Source: Vreelandella sulfidaeris (lineage in GTDB: Bacteria > Pseudomonadota > Gammaproteobacteria > Pseudomonadales > Halomonadaceae). Taken from it: DNA of 64,000 bases. Of this stretch, positions 16,952 to 27,280 are shown in pieces; within the stretch, counting starts at the first letter, position 1, and the number at the start of each line of letters is the position of its first letter. A model generated the notes under the pieces. It worked only from the letters and a program-made list of their open reading frames with translations. It did not search any database and was not told the origin of the DNA. The stretch lies in assembly GCA_007182875.1 (NCBI GenBank), contig AP019514.1:310001-374000 (forward strand). The letters run 5' to 3'. The position numbers were made by a program, and so were the translations under genes.

Positions 16952-17424
16952 ACAAGGTCCCGATGACAGTTGCGGGAGAAAGAAGCCTTCGTGAAGAACT
17001 CGACCACCTTAAAAGCGAAGCGCGTCCGCAGGTGATCGCGGCCATCGCTGAAGCGCGCGAGCACGGTGATCTTAAAGAGAACGCCGAGTATCACGCTGCT
17101 CGCGAGCAGCAAGGGTTTATCGAAGGGCGTATTCAGGAGATCGAGAGTAAGCTTTCTGTCGCACAAGTGATTGATGTCACTAAACTGCCGAAAACCGGCA
17201 AAGTGATTTTTGGTGTGACCGTATCGCTGCTTAATTTAGATACTGATGCCGAAGTCACTTATCGCATCGTCGGCGAAGATGAGGCGAATATTAAATCTGG
17301 TCGCATCTCGGTCACCTCGCCAATTGCTCGTGCGTTGATCGGCAAAGAGGAAGGCGATGTTGTCGTGGTTAAAACACCCGGCGGCGACGTGGAGTATGAA
17401 GTAGGTAGTGTCGAGCACTTGTGA
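16948..17424 (+). CDS. greA: Transcription elongation factor GreA
   Basis: GreA rescues backtracked RNA polymerase by stimulating transcript cleavage. It is intact at 158 residues. The N-terminal coiled coil ([20 protein letters not shown]...[19 protein letters not shown]) carries the acidic tip, and the C-terminal FKBP-like domain includes the final segment [13 protein letters not shown]. The ATG at 16948 overlaps the carB stop by four bases, indicating translational coupling in a carAB-greA unit. Confidence 0.96.
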
Positions 17425-17428
17425 TGAA

Positions 17429-17475
17429 AAATGCCCTTTCAATGGACGTTGGTTAGGTCGCTTGAAGGGGCATTT
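17429..17475. terminator. Hairpin between convergent greA and yhbY
   Basis: AAATGCCCTTTCAA (17429-17442) pairs with TTGAAGGGGCATTT (17462-17475), 13 of 14 positions Watson-Crick plus one G-T. It lies immediately after the greA stop and before the minus-strand end of yhbY, with A/T tracts at its bases. It probably works in both directions. Confidence 0.7.
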
Positions 17476-17520
17476 GATGGCAGCGGCATATTCGCTAAAA
17501 GAGAACTTACAAGCTAGCGG

Positions 17521-17847
17521 TTAATGCCGGCCGTGGTGATTCTCAAAGCGAGTAACATTAGAAAGCTTCGGGTTCACCTGTGGGTTCCGGCGATAAAGAA
17601 GCGCCATTTTGCCAATGGTTTGCACGAGTTCTGCGCGGCTGTTGGCGATCAGTTCGGCGATCATGGCAGCACGATCATCACGCTCAGGAAGGGCGAGCTT
17701 CACTTTGATCAGTTCGTGATCGGTAAGTGCGCGGTTAAGTTCTGCGAGCAAATTTTCGGAGACGCCGTTCTCAGAAACGGTGACCACGGGGTTAAGGTGG
17801 TGGCCAATGCTACGAAATGCTTTCTTTTGTGCCTGTGACAAGCTCAT
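17521..17847 (-). CDS. yhbY: YhbY-family CRM-domain RNA-binding protein
   Basis: An intact 108-residue single CRM-domain protein associated with 50S ribosome assembly. [35 protein letters not shown] and [16 protein letters not shown] are the CRM signature. The ATG at 17845-17847 is chosen because further upstream in-frame sequence (from 17940) has no family similarity. Divergent from rlmE, as in most gammaproteobacteria. Confidence 0.92.
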   Translation of the reverse strand: MSLSQAQKKAFRSIGHHLNPVVTVSENGVSENLLAELNRALTDHELIKVKLALPERDDRAAMIAELIANSRAELVQTIGKMALLYRRNPQVNPKLSNVTRFENHHGRH

Positions 17848-17961
17848 GGTATCTTGCGGTATCCCGGTTAGCGCATAACGCTCCATCTTACGGTGAAACG
17901 CCACCGAGTGAAAGCGATCGCGTGAATGCGCCCATCTCATATTCTAGTGTTAGATTCCCAC

Positions 17962-18608
17962 ATGCAGCAAAAGCCCCGAACCGTAAACATTCAGTCAGCA
18001 AGACCAGTAATAATTGGAAGAAGGAGCATTTTGACGACCAGTACGTGAAGCAGAGTTGGCAAGATGGTTATCGCTCTCGCGCCAGCTATAAGCTGATCGA
18101 GCTGGATGAAAAGGATAAGCTACTGCGTCCTGGCATGACGGTGATTGATTTGGGTGCAGCGCCCGGTGGCTGGAGCCAAATTGCCGCTGAGAAGGTAGGG
18201 CCGGAAGGGGTGGTCATTGCTTCGGATATTCTGGAGATGGATGCGCTAGCTGGCGTCGATTTTATTCAGGGCGATTTTACCGAAGAATCGGTGCTGGAGG
18301 CGATATTAAAACGCCTGGATAATCGCCGTGTAGACCTTGTGATGTCGGATATGGCCCCCAATATGAGTGGTATGGCGGCGATTGATCAGCCTCAGGCGAT
18401 GTACTTGGTGGAGCTAGCGTTGGAGCTGGCACGCGAAACGTTGTCACCTGGTGGTCGATTTTTGGCTAAAGTATTCCAAGGGGAAGGATTTGACGCCTAC
18501 TTAAAAGAGCTGCGCGGCAGCTTTAACAAAGTAGTGACGCGCAAGCCAGATGCATCTCGAGCGCGTTCCCGTGAAGTGTATTTTCTGGCAGAAGGGTTTC
18601 GTGGGTAA
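17962..18608 (+). CDS. rlmE: 23S rRNA 2'-O-methyltransferase RlmE/FtsJ (frameshift at the N-terminus)
   Basis: RlmE methylates U2552 of 23S rRNA. The SAM-binding motif is [13 protein letters not shown], the catalytic Asp lies in [11 protein letters not shown], and the Lys lies in [15 protein letters not shown]. In the sequence as given the main frame has no start codon near the N-terminus. The ATG at 17962-17964 is one base out of frame at an AAAA run, and one more A gives M-Q-Q-K-A-P-N-R-K-H leading directly into the protein. Length is then about 215 residues, typical. ftsH follows. Confidence 0.92.
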
Positions 18609-18885
18609 CTGTCGGTGTGGTTCGATAATTGCTCTTGGGGTTCGGTATTCGGACGTATGGTCCATAGCCAAGATTTATCAGCGCAATTGCCAGACAGGCA
18701 GGCGCAACGTGTGTCACATTAGCTGCAATCAGCGCGCGTGACACAGATGGCCCGAGGCATAAGACGCTTTGGCAATGGTTGAACGATTGATGCTGGTGTA
18801 GTGTCGTAGTACTAAGCTTATTGGTATCAGGCTTTATTAAGCATCAGCGTTTAACTGACGGATTCTTGTTAATGAGGGTAGCCCC

Positions 18886-20904
18886 TTGAACGATATGGCG
18901 AAGAACCTGATTCTGTGGTTGGTCATCGCGGCCGTCCTACTGACAGTGTTCAATAATTTCAGTACGGAAAGCGCACCTCAAAACACGAACTACTCTCAGT
19001 TTGTGCAGCAGGTGCAAAATCAGCAGGTAAGAAGCGTGACAATTGATGGTTATACCATCAGGGGTGAGCGCACAGATGGCTCTCAGTTCCAGACGATCCG
19101 CCCAGCGGCGGAAGATCCGAAGCTGATGGATGATCTGCTGAGCAATGACGTGACGGTCGTCGGTAAGGAGCCAGAACAGCAAAGTATCTGGACGCGCCTG
19201 CTGATCGCCAGCTTCCCGATTTTGCTGATTTTGGGCATCTTTATGTTCTTTATGCGCCAAATGCAGGGCGGAGCCGGCGGTGGTAAAGGCGGCCCCATGA
19301 GCTTTGGTAAATCAAAGGCTAAGCTGCTCTCTCAAGATCAGATCAAGACGACGTTTGCCGATGTGGCTGGTTGTGATGAAGCCAAGGAAGAAGTAGAAGA
19401 GCTGGTCGACTTCCTGCGTGATCCGACCAAATTCCAGCGCCTGGGCGGTATGATTCCCCGTGGTGTTTTGATGGTAGGGCCTCCGGGTACTGGTAAAACG
19501 CTGCTGGCGAAGTCCATTGCTGGCGAAGCCAAAGTGCCGTTCTTCTCCATTTCGGGTTCTGACTTCGTTGAAATGTTCGTCGGTGTCGGTGCATCCCGTG
19601 TGCGTGATATGTTCGAGCAGGCTAAGAAGCAGGCGCCGTGCATTATCTTTATCGACGAGATTGATGCCGTGGGCCGTTCGCGTGGCACCGGTATGGGCGG
19701 TGGTAACGATGAGCGCGAGCAGACGTTGAACCAGCTGCTGGTCGAAATGGATGGTTTTGAAGCTAACGAAGGCATCATTGTTATTGCCGCAACCAACCGT
19801 CCGGATGTGCTTGACCCGGCGCTAATGCGCCCAGGCCGTTTTGACCGTCAGGTAACCGTTGGTTTGCCGGATATTCGTGGCCGTGAACATATCCTTGGTG
19901 TTCATCTACGTAAAGTGCCGCTGGCAGATGACGTCAAGCCGCAGTTGATCGCACGTGGTACGCCGGGCTTCTCCGGTGCGGACTTGGCTAACCTGGTGAA
20001 CGAGGCTGCACTGTTTGCCGCGCGTCGTAACAAGCGCTTGGTTGGCATGGAAGAGCTGGAGCTTGCTAAGGACAAGATCATGATGGGCGCTGAGCGCAAG
20101 TCGATGGTCATGACCGACAAAGAGAAGCTCAATACCGCTTACCATGAATCGGGCCACGCGATTATCGGTTTGGTTGTGCCTTCGCACGACCCCGTCTACA
20201 AGGTGACCATTATTCCTCGTGGACGTGCGTTGGGCGTAACGATGTTCCTGCCTGAAGAAGATCGCTATAGCCTGTCGCGCCAGCAAATTCTTGGGCAAAT
20301 CTGCTCGCTGTTTGGTGGCCGTATTGCTGAAGAGATGACGTTGGGGCCGAACGGTGTTACTACCGGCGCTTCTAACGATATCAAGCGTGCTACTGAGCTT
20401 GCCCACAACATGGTCGCTAAGTGGGGCTTGTCGGATGAGATGGGCCCGATTATGTACGACGAGGATGAGTCGCATCAGTTCCTCGGCGGTCCGGGTCAGG
20501 GTGGCGGCAAGATGAAGTCCGGTGACACCACGACGCGTCTTGATAAAGAAGTACGTAAGATTATTGATGATTGTTATGAGCAGGCACGTCAGATTCTGAC
20601 GGACAATCGCGATAAGCTAGACGCCATGGCAGAAGCCTTGATGAAATACGAGACCATTGATGCCAATCAGTTGAAGGACATCATGGAAGGGCGTGAGCCA
20701 CGGCCGCCTGAAGGCTGGGATGATGGTGATTCATCTGGCGGTGGTACGCCGATCAACGATGATAAGCCGAAAGCTAAGGCCGAAGACGATATTTCTTCTA
20801 ACGCTTCCGGAAATGATGCTTCTGGAGATGATGGTGAAGAAGAGGATGATGACGAGCCGCGTCGTCGCCCCTCCGATCCGCTAGGTGGCCCTGCAGGCTC
20901 ATAA
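18886..20904 (+). CDS. ftsH: ATP-dependent zinc metalloprotease FtsH
   Basis: A membrane-anchored AAA+ protease that degrades misfolded membrane proteins and regulators such as sigma-32 and LpxC. Intact at 672 residues. Two N-terminal membrane segments (residues about 5-25 and 100-125) flank a periplasmic domain. Walker A is GPPGTGKT, Walker B is CIIFIDEID, the second region of homology holds [19 protein letters not shown], and the zinc site is HESGH. The C-terminal tail is unusually acidic ([19 protein letters not shown]), a halophile-like feature. The TTG at 18886 is preferred over the ATG at 18895 because GAGGG lies seven bases before the TTG. Confidence 0.96.
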   Translation: MNDMAKNLILWLVIAAVLLTVFNNFSTESAPQNTNYSQFVQQVQNQQVRSVTIDGYTIRGERTDGSQFQTIRPAAEDPKLMDDLLSNDVTVVGKEPEQQSIWTRLLIASFPILLILGIFMFFMRQMQGGAGGGKGGPMSFGKSKAKLLSQDQIKTTFADVAGCDEAKEEVEELVDFLRDPTKFQRLGGMIPRGVLMVGPPGTGKTLLAKSIAGEAKVPFFSISGSDFVEMFVGVGASRVRDMFEQAKKQAPCIIFIDEIDAVGRSRGTGMGGGNDEREQTLNQLLVEMDGFEANEGIIVIAATNRPDVLDPALMRPGRFDRQVTVGLPDIRGREHILGVHLRKVPLADDVKPQLIARGTPGFSGADLANLVNEAALFAARRNKRLVGMEELELAKDKIMMGAERKSMVMTDKEKLNTAYHESGHAIIGLVVPSHDPVYKVTIIPRGRALGVTMFLPEEDRYSLSRQQILGQICSLFGGRIAEEMTLGPNGVTTGASNDIKRATELAHNMVAKWGLSDEMGPIMYDEDESHQFLGGPGQGGGKMKSGDTTTRLDKEVRKIIDDCYEQARQILTDNRDKLDAMAEALMKYETIDANQLKDIMEGREPRPPEGWDDGDSSGGGTPINDDKPKAKAEDDISSNASGNDASGDDGEEEDDDEPRRRPSDPLGGPAGS

Positions 20905-20929
20905 GCCCCAGCAGTCTCCTAAGCGCCGA

Positions 20930-20957
20930 AGGCGTCCCGTCATGGGGCGCCTTTTTG
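20930..20957 (+). terminator. Intrinsic terminator after ftsH
   Basis: AGGCGTCCC - GTCAT - GGGGCGCCT followed by TTTTTG. It is a nine-pair stem with one G-T pair and a T-tract 25 bases after the ftsH stop. Confidence 0.85.
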
Positions 20958-21009
20958 TTATGCTATGCACCTATCACTGCAATGTTTCTTTTCTTGACCA
21001 GGCTGCAGC

Positions 21010-21919
21010 ATGAAATCACTTCTGGACACCTATTCTACCCGAACCACTGAAAATGCTTTCCAGCTGCGCTGTGGGCGCCATTTGCTGGATCTATCCTTCC
21101 CCGTGTCATGGGCATACTTAACGTAACGCCGGACTCCTTCTCAGATGGCGGGCAGCACGTGGCGTTAGATGACGCATTGCGTCATGCCGAGCGAATGTTG
21201 GCGGAAGGCGCGGCGATAATTGATGTGGGGGAGAGTCTACCCGTCCTGGCGCTGATCCTGTCAGCCCACAGGAAGAGTTGGATCGGGTTGCTCCGGTGGT
21301 GGAAATCCTGGTGCGCGAGTTGGATGCGTTGGTATCGGTGGATACCAGCTGCCCAACCGTTATTCGCGAGGCGAGTGAATTGGGCGCTGGGATGATCAAC
21401 GACGTGCGTGCATTAGAGAAGGTGCATTGCTGGCAGCGGTTGGTAGTGGTCTGCCGGTTTGCTTAATGCATCGCCAGGGTGAGCCCCAGGATATGCAGCA
21501 GGCGCCCGCTTATGCGCGTCCAGTAGAGGAGGAAGTGGCTGACTATCTGGCACGCCGAATCGCCGAGTGTGAAGCGGCTGGCCTGCGTCGTAATCGACTA
21601 TTGATTGACCCTGGCTTTGGTTTCGGTAAGCGCGTTGAGCACAATCTACGCTTGCTGAAATATATGGAGACTCTTCAGTCGCTGGAGCTTCCCTCTGCTG
21701 GTGGGTATGTCGCGCAAGAGTATGATTGGAAAAGTATTGGGCCGCCCGGTGGAAGAGCGTCTCTCCGGTGGCTTGGCGCTAGCGGCCATGGCGGTGGAGC
21801 GTGGAGCGAATATTCTGCGTGTACATGATGTCGCTGCAACGGTAGATGCCGTTAATATGACGTGGGCGGTATTACAAGAAGGATGCGAGCCGCCGCTTAA
21901 CAAGGAGTCTGACGCATGA
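21010..21919 (+). CDS. folP: Dihydropteroate synthase FolP (four frameshifts)
   Basis: FolP condenses p-aminobenzoate with the pterin pyrophosphate and is the sulfonamide target. Across frames one reads [15 protein letters not shown] (pterin loop), VDVGGEST-like text, [15 protein letters not shown], the conserved [10 protein letters not shown] and [11 protein letters not shown]. Breaks lie near 21092 (a C short), 21230 (a G short before AGAGTCTACCCG), 21417 (a base short in [10 protein letters not shown]) and 21690 (an extra [13 protein letters not shown] expected). Combined length of about 303 residues is normal. The stop overlaps the glmM start (ATGA), the usual folP-glmM arrangement. Confidence 0.92.
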
Positions 21920-23262
21920 CAAGGCGCTATTTTGGGACCGATGGTATCCGTGGCACGGTGGGGGAGTCACCCATTACGGCTGATTTTATGCTCAAGTTAG
22001 GCTGGGCGGCGGGGCAAGTATTGCGCCGTGATAAAGGTCGTACGCGGGTGCTGATCGGCAAAGATACGCGTATCTCAGGCTACATGTTTGAGTCCGCCCT
22101 GGAAGCCGGGCTTTCAGCGGCAGGTGTCGATGTCTCTGCTGGGCCCGATGCCCACGCCGGGTATTGCCTACTTAACGCGCACGTTCCGTGCCGACGCGGG
22201 TATTGTTATCTCCGCTTCGCACAATCCCTTCGATGACAATGGCATCAAATTCTTCTCCGCAGAGGGTAAAAGCTACCCGATGAAACGGAAGACCGTATTG
22301 AAGCCATGCTGGAAGCGCCGCTGACCACAGCCGAGGCCGCGCAGCTGGGTAAGGCAACGCGCATCGACGACGCCGCAGGCCGTTACATCGAGTTTTGTAA
22401 ATCGACCTTGCCTGACCGGCTTAGTCTGCACGGCCTTAAAATCGTTTTAGACTGTGCTCACGGTGCCACTTACCATATCGCGCCCAATGTGTTCCGCGAG
22501 CTGGGGGCTGATGTTACCACCATTGGCTCTGCACCTGATGGGTTAAACATTAACCAGCAGGTGGGCTCAACGCACCCGCGGCTCTACGCGCTGCCGTTAT
22601 TCAGCAAAATGCGGATTTGGGGATCGCCTTTGATGGGGATGGCGACCGCGTGCTGCTGGTAGATGGCGACGGGCGCGAAGTCGACGGCGACGATATTCTC
22701 TACCTGATTGCCCGTGATCGCCACGAGCGTGGTTTGCTTCAAGGTGGCGTAGTAGGCACCTTGATGACTAATTTTGGCCTATCAATGGCGCTTGATAAGT
22801 TGGGTATCCCCTTTTGAGAGGGGCTAAAGTGGGCGACCGCTTTGTCATGGAGCGCATGGCCGCCAAGGGTTGGGAGTTGGGTGGTGAATCGTCGGGTCAT
22901 ATTGTATGCGGTCATGTACAAACCACGGGCGATGGGGTCGTCTCGGCCCTGCAGGTGTTAGCGCTGATGATGCGCGAGCAAAAAAGCCTACCAACATTGC
23001 TGAAAGCATTGGAAAAAGTGCCACAAGCCCTTGTCAATGTGCGCTTACCTGCGGGTGCAAATCCGAGCGATGTAATGGGGTCTGCGCCGCTTCAGCAGGC
23101 GGTTGCCGCGTTAGAGCAAGAGTTAGGCGATGAGGGGCGTGTGTTGCTAAGGCCGTCAGGCACCGAGCCTTTAATTCGTGTGATGGTGAAGGACGTGCTC
23201 ATTTGGATGTAGACCAGTTGGCGCGTACCTTGGCTGATCAGGTGCAGGCCTTGCTCAGTTAA
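21916..23262 (+). CDS. glmM: Phosphoglucosamine mutase GlmM (five frameshifts)
   Basis: GlmM converts glucosamine-6-P to glucosamine-1-P for UDP-GlcNAc synthesis. [17 protein letters not shown] opens the protein. The phosphoserine loop [16 protein letters not shown], the metal loop [12 protein letters not shown] and the phosphate loop [12 protein letters not shown] are all present. Breaks lie near 22134 (extra base before CTGCTGGGCCCG), 22267 (one A short), 22576 (one G short before CGGCTCTACG), 22813 (one T short in [12 protein letters not shown]) and 23189 (one G short). The last frame continues [20 protein letters not shown] to a TAA at 23260. Total is about 448 residues, as expected. Confidence 0.93.
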
Positions 23263-23356
23263 CGTGTCCAATAAACCGGGTTTGTGTTTGTAACAGCGGT
23301 TGTCTTGACAAGGCCGCTCCTATACCATTTCGCTCCACCTTGAGTGAGGAAAGTCG

Positions 23357-24106
23357 ATGCGTACGCCCTTAATTGCCGGTAACTGGAAAATGAACGGTTC
23401 CGTGGCGTTGATCAATGAGTTCGGCCGGGCCTTCTCCGAAGCCGTATCGCCAACGAAAGTGGATACCGTTATTATTCCGCCGTTCCCTTATTTGGATGCG
23501 GCGCGTAACGCGTTTGAGGGAACGGTGCTGTCATTAGGTGCGCAAACGCTGAACCCCATTCACTCCGGCGCCCATACGGGTGAAGTGAGTGGCCGCATGC
23601 TCAAAGAGTTCGCAGTGACTTATGTGTTGGTGGGGCACTCAGAGCGCCGCCAGCTTTATAAAGAGAGTGATGAGCAGATATTTGCACGCCTGCTAGCGGC
23701 ATTAAGCGTGGATATCACGCCGATTCTCTGTGTCGGGGAGTCACTGGAGGAGCGTGACGCGGGGCGCACGATGGATGTGGTGCTTCGTCAAGTAGGGTAC
23801 GTAATGTCTCGCCTGGAGCCGGGCCAGCGCAAACAGGTGGTGATTGCCTATGAGCCCGTTTGGGCGATTGGTACTGGGCGCACGGCGACGCCTGATCAGG
23901 CCCAAGAGGTCATGGCCGGTATTCGTGCCTACCAAGCGGGTTTTGATAAGGAGCTCGCTGATCAACTGCGGTTGCTTTACGGTGGCAGTATGAATGCAAG
24001 CAATGCGGTTGAGCTACTCGCTCAGCCGGATATCGACGGCGGTCTAGTGGGCGGAGCCTCACTTAAGATCGATGATTTTTATGCTATTTGTCAGTCAGCA
24101 GGATAA
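23357..24106 (+). CDS. tpiA: Triose-phosphate isomerase
   Basis: Interconverts dihydroxyacetone phosphate and glyceraldehyde-3-phosphate. Intact at 249 residues: AGNWKMNG with Asn and catalytic Lys, the catalytic His in VGHSERRQ, the catalytic Glu and flexible loop in [14 protein letters not shown], and the phosphate-binding YGGSMNASN and [10 protein letters not shown] ribosome site (GAGTGAGGAAAG) precedes the ATG. secG starts four bases after the stop. Confidence 0.97.
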   Translation: MRTPLIAGNWKMNGSVALINEFGRAFSEAVSPTKVDTVIIPPFPYLDAARNAFEGTVLSLGAQTLNPIHSGAHTGEVSGRMLKEFAVTYVLVGHSERRQLYKESDEQIFARLLAALSVDITPILCVGESLEERDAGRTMDVVLRQVGYVMSRLEPGQRKQVVIAYEPVWAIGTGRTATPDQAQEVMAGIRAYQAGFDKELADQLRLLYGGSMNASNAVELLAQPDIDGGLVGGASLKIDDFYAICQSAG

Positions 24107-24110
24107 CGCC

Positions 24111-24468
24111 ATGCAAGTTGCAATTCTTATGATTCATGTGGTGATTGCGGTCGCCCTGGTGGTACTCATCCTGCTTCAGCAGGGTAAAGGTGCCGAAGCC
24201 GGCGCGGCTTTCGGGGGTGGTGCTTCACAGACGGTGTTCGGTTCGCGGGGCAGTGGTAATTTTTGTCGCGTACGACAGCTATCCTGGCGGCGGGTTTTTC
24301 GTCACCTCGATGGCGTTGGCTTACTTCGCGACTCAAGCCGGACAGGCGCCGGAAGCCGGCATCCCAGACTCGCGTCTGATCGAGCAGCAGCAGAGTGTTC
24401 CGACGCTTGACGATAGGCCTTCGGATGTGGATAATACCGCGCCAGTGCTAGAGGAAAGCAACGACTAA
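24111..24468 (+). CDS. secG: Preprotein translocase subunit SecG (two frameshifts)
   Basis: SecG is a small two-helix component of the SecYEG channel. [48 protein letters not shown] is the family opening with the first membrane helix. The second helix appears after the breaks as [13 protein letters not shown], then an acidic tail. Two T runs (near 24262 and 24297) are each one short; restoring both gives [19 protein letters not shown]. Length is about 119 residues. The tpiA-secG-tRNA-Leu-tRNA-Met order is the same as in Pseudomonas. Confidence 0.92.
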
Positions 24469-24513
24469 GTAGTTGATGATTCGGTCGCTGTTATTTTTTA
24501 GTCTCCCCCTGAT

Positions 24514-24600
24514 GCCGAAGTGGTGGAATTGGTAGACACGCTATCTTGAGGGGGTAGTGACCGTATGGTCGTGCGGGTTCAAGTCCCGCCTTCGGCACCA
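24514..24600 (+). tRNA. tRNA-Leu (GAG anticodon)
   Basis: 87 bases including the encoded CCA. The acceptor stem GCCGAAG pairs with CTTCGGC, with discriminator A. The D-arm is TGGAATTGGTAGACA, the anticodon loop TTGAGGG gives GAG, a class II long variable arm is present, and the T-arm is GCGGGTTCAAGTCCCGC. It reads CUC/CUU codons. Confidence 0.95.
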
Positions 24601-24704
24601 TCTGTTTTGCTGGCTCGCCAGCTTCCCAGAATGTTTTTATCGTCAGAATGCCAGGTTTGGTTTTTAGGCGAAAAAACAGCTTTAAGTAAGTGCTATTGAA
24701 ATTA

Positions 24705-24751
24705 GTAATTCTTGAAATAAGCAATTCTTGAAGCAAGTAGTTCTTGACGTA
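24705..24751 (+). repeat. Three imperfect 16-bp tandem repeats ahead of the metY promoter
   Basis: The units GTAATTCTTGAAATA, AGCAATTCTTGAAGCA and AGTAGTTCTTGACGTA follow one another with a 16-base period. Each carries a TTCTTGA core, and the third supplies the TTGACG -35 box of the promoter. A fourth, more degenerate unit (AGTGGCTTAAGTG) lies in the promoter spacer. Confidence 0.7.
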
Positions 24752-24772
24752 AGTGGCTTAAGTGTCTATTAT
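24744..24772 (+). promoter_or_regulatory. Sigma-70 promoter for tRNA-fMet-rimP-nusA-infB
   Basis: TTGACG (24744-24749), a 17-base spacer, and TATTAT (24767-24772) form a near-consensus promoter. The predicted start, about seven bases on, falls roughly ten bases before the initiator tRNA. This matches the metY-rimP-nusA-infB operon promoter known in E. coli. Confidence 0.8.
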
Positions 24773-24788
24773 CGTCGACCTAGATTGA

Positions 24789-24865
<77 letters not shown>

Positions 24866-24989
24866 TTTTCTAGTGGCATGTTCGTCAGCTGTTTTCTCTA
24901 TTTGTATAGACTGAATTATATAGATTGAAAATAGCGGCTATCAGGTTAATCCTGGGGCGTGTTGCTGAAACGGTACTTAAGGTTTCTTT

Positions 24990-25022
24990 TAAAAAGCCCC
25001 TTCCAGTGAAGGGGCTTTTTTG
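24990..25022 (+). terminator. Intrinsic terminator after the initiator tRNA
   Basis: AAAAAGCCCCTTC - CAGT - GAAGGGGCTTTTTT: a perfect stem with flanking A and T tracts. It lies between the tRNA and rimP, so readthrough or antitermination must supply nusA-infB unless a second promoter lies between 25023 and 25200. Confidence 0.92.
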
Positions 25023-25204
25023 TTAGCAGCTTTGGTTAGCTAGAGCGCTAGGCTAACGCCCGCTTGTCGCTAACACGAGTAATCTTAATAGCGGATGCGT
25101 CCGTATGAATGGATGCACATTTCCGAGTAACGCCAATCAGCCACCTAGCTTTTCTAATAACTCCTGGCCAGGTGCCTGATGCAACGGCTATAGGAGCTTT
25201 GTCT

Positions 25205-25668
25205 GTGGCCACTAAACACGCTGCGCTTCACGCGCTGATTGAACCTGTTGTTGCCGCTATGGGCTTTGAGCTTTGGGGCATCGACCATCTTTCCCAGGGC
25301 AAGAATTCGCGGCTGGTGATCTATATTGAGCGCGAGAGTGGTGTCAGCGTGGAAGACTGCGCAGATATTAGCCGCCAAGTCAGTGCTGTCATGGATGTGG
25401 AAGACCCCATTGCCGGTGAGTACCGGTTGGAAGTCTCCCTCGCCCGGCATGGCACGCCCCTTGTATTCCCTGGATCAGTTTGCCCGCTTTCAAGGTCATC
25501 ACGTCGCGCTAAAGCTGCGCACTGCCTTTGACGGGCGGCGCAAGTATCAAGGGCTTTTGGTCGGTGTTGAAGGGGACGAAATACTCCCTACAACTGGATG
25601 GCGAAGAGTACTGCTTTCCTATTGAAAGTATTGATTCCGCTCACATTGTACCGCAGTTCGACGATTAA
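25205..25668 (+). CDS. rimP: Ribosome maturation factor RimP (two frameshifts)
   Basis: RimP assists 30S subunit maturation. The N-terminal domain reads LHALIEPVVAAMGFELWGIDHL...RLVIYIERESGVSVEDCADISRQVSAVMDVEDPI, and the C-terminal SH3-like domain ends IESIDSAHIVPQFDD. Breaks lie near 25439 (extra C; SSPGMARPLYSLDQF expected) and near 25580 (extra A; DEYSLQLDGEEYCF expected). Length is about 154 residues. The start could be the GTG at 25205 (GGAG nine bases before) or the TTG at 25199; I prefer GTG for spacing. Confidence 0.9.
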
Positions 25669-25740
25669 CCGGGTAGCGGCGCTGCCGGCAGGCTGCCGGG
25701 GTGATGCATATAAGGATAGGTTTTCTGGCGAGGCATACGC

Positions 25741-27253
25741 ATGAGTAAAGAAATTTTAATGGTCGTTGACGCGATCTCCAATGAGAAGGGCGTCCCTCGT
25801 GACGTCATCTTCGAAGCGGTAGAAGCCGCTCTTGCGAGTGCGTCACGTAAGCGTTTTGAAAAGAAGAAGCCAATGTGCGCGTGCATATTGACCGGCGTAC
25901 CGGCGAATACGAAACCTTCCGCTTTTGGACCGTTGTGGAAGATGACGAATTCGAAACGCCAGATTACGAGATTAAAGAGAGCATTGCAGAGCAGCGCGAT
26001 CCGCCGCTGAAACTGGGTGATGTGGTCGAGAAAAGCATCGAGAACGCTGCATTCGGCCGTATTGCGGCGCAAACTGCTAAGCAGGTTATCGTACAAAAGG
26101 TGCGCGAAGCTGAGCGGGCAGAAGTCGTTCGCCAATATGCCGACCGTGAAGGCGAGCTGGTCGCCGGGATTGTTAAAAGACCACCCGCGATGGCCTGATC
26201 ATTGACCTGGGTGAAAACGCTGAAGCGTTTTTTACCGCGCAACGAAATGATTCACGGTGAGCGTTACCGCATGAATGAGCGGGTGCGCGCCCTGTTGGTT
26301 AAAGTGGACCCAGATGCTCGCGGTGCCCAGCTTCAGCTATCACGGACATGCCCCGAGCTGATCATTGAACTGTTTAAAATTGAAGTGCCTGAAATCGCTG
26401 AGCAGTTAATTGAGATTAAAGGTGCTGCGCGTGACCCCGGTTCGCGCGCCAAAATTGCAGTTAAGACTAATGATCGCCGCATTGACCCTGTTGGTGCGTG
26501 TGTGGGTATGCGTGGTTCGCGCGTTCAAGCAGTCTCTTCCGAGCTGCAAAACGAACGCGTCGATATCGTGCTGTGGGACGACAATCCCGCCCAGTTGGTC
26601 ATCAATGCCATGGCGCCTGCCGATGTAGGGGTCTATTCTAGTGGACGAAGATGCCCACGCGATGGATGTGGCGGTTGCTCAGGATAACCTTGCTCAGGCC
26701 ATCGGTCGGAGCGGTCAGAACGTGCGGCTGGCTTCTGAACTCACCGGCTGGCGTATTAATGTCATGACCGAAGAGGAAGCGGAGTCTAAGCGCGACCAAG
26801 AGATTGATAGCCTGGTGGACTCCTTTATCCAGCACCTTGAAGTGGATGAGGATGTCGCCCGCCTGTTGGTAGAAGAAGGGTTCACAACCCTAGAAGAAGT
26901 CGCCTACGTGCCGCTGGAAGAGATGCTCGAAATCGAAGAGTTCGATGAAGATTTGGTAGAGGAACTCCGTGCACGAGCGAAAGACGAGCTGCTAACGATG
27001 GCAATCGCCTCGGAAGAAGCGCTAGACGGCGCCCAGCCAGCAGCTGATCTGCTGGAGATGGATGGCATGGAGCGTCACTTGGCCTTCATTCTGGCCAGTC
27101 GCGGCATTGTCACCATGGAAGATCTCGCCGAGCAGTCTGTCGACGATCTGGTCGATATCGAGGAGTTGGACGAAGCGCGCAGCGGCACTGATCATGACTG
27201 CCCGTGCGCCCTGGTTTGAAGTCGATGACGCATCGGGTTCGAACACACAGTAA
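25741..27253 (+). CDS. nusA: Transcription termination/antitermination factor NusA (five frameshifts)
   Basis: NusA binds RNA polymerase and controls pausing, termination and rrn antitermination. [32 protein letters not shown] opens the N-terminal domain. An S1 domain ([19 protein letters not shown]), KH domains ([41 protein letters not shown]) and two acidic C-terminal repeats follow. Breaks lie near 25868 (one A short), 26178 (one A short), 26227 (extra T), 26630 (extra G) and 27178 (two bases short before CGCGCAGCGGCACTG). The last frame ends [22 protein letters not shown]. Total is about 504 residues. infB starts 27 bases downstream. Confidence 0.94.
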
Positions 27254-27280
27254 ACAGGTCACGGGCTGAGGAGGGTCACT

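Noticed and set aside
25668..25740. GC-rich possible hairpin between rimP and nusA
   Set aside because: The stem is short with mismatches and no T-tract, too weak to call.
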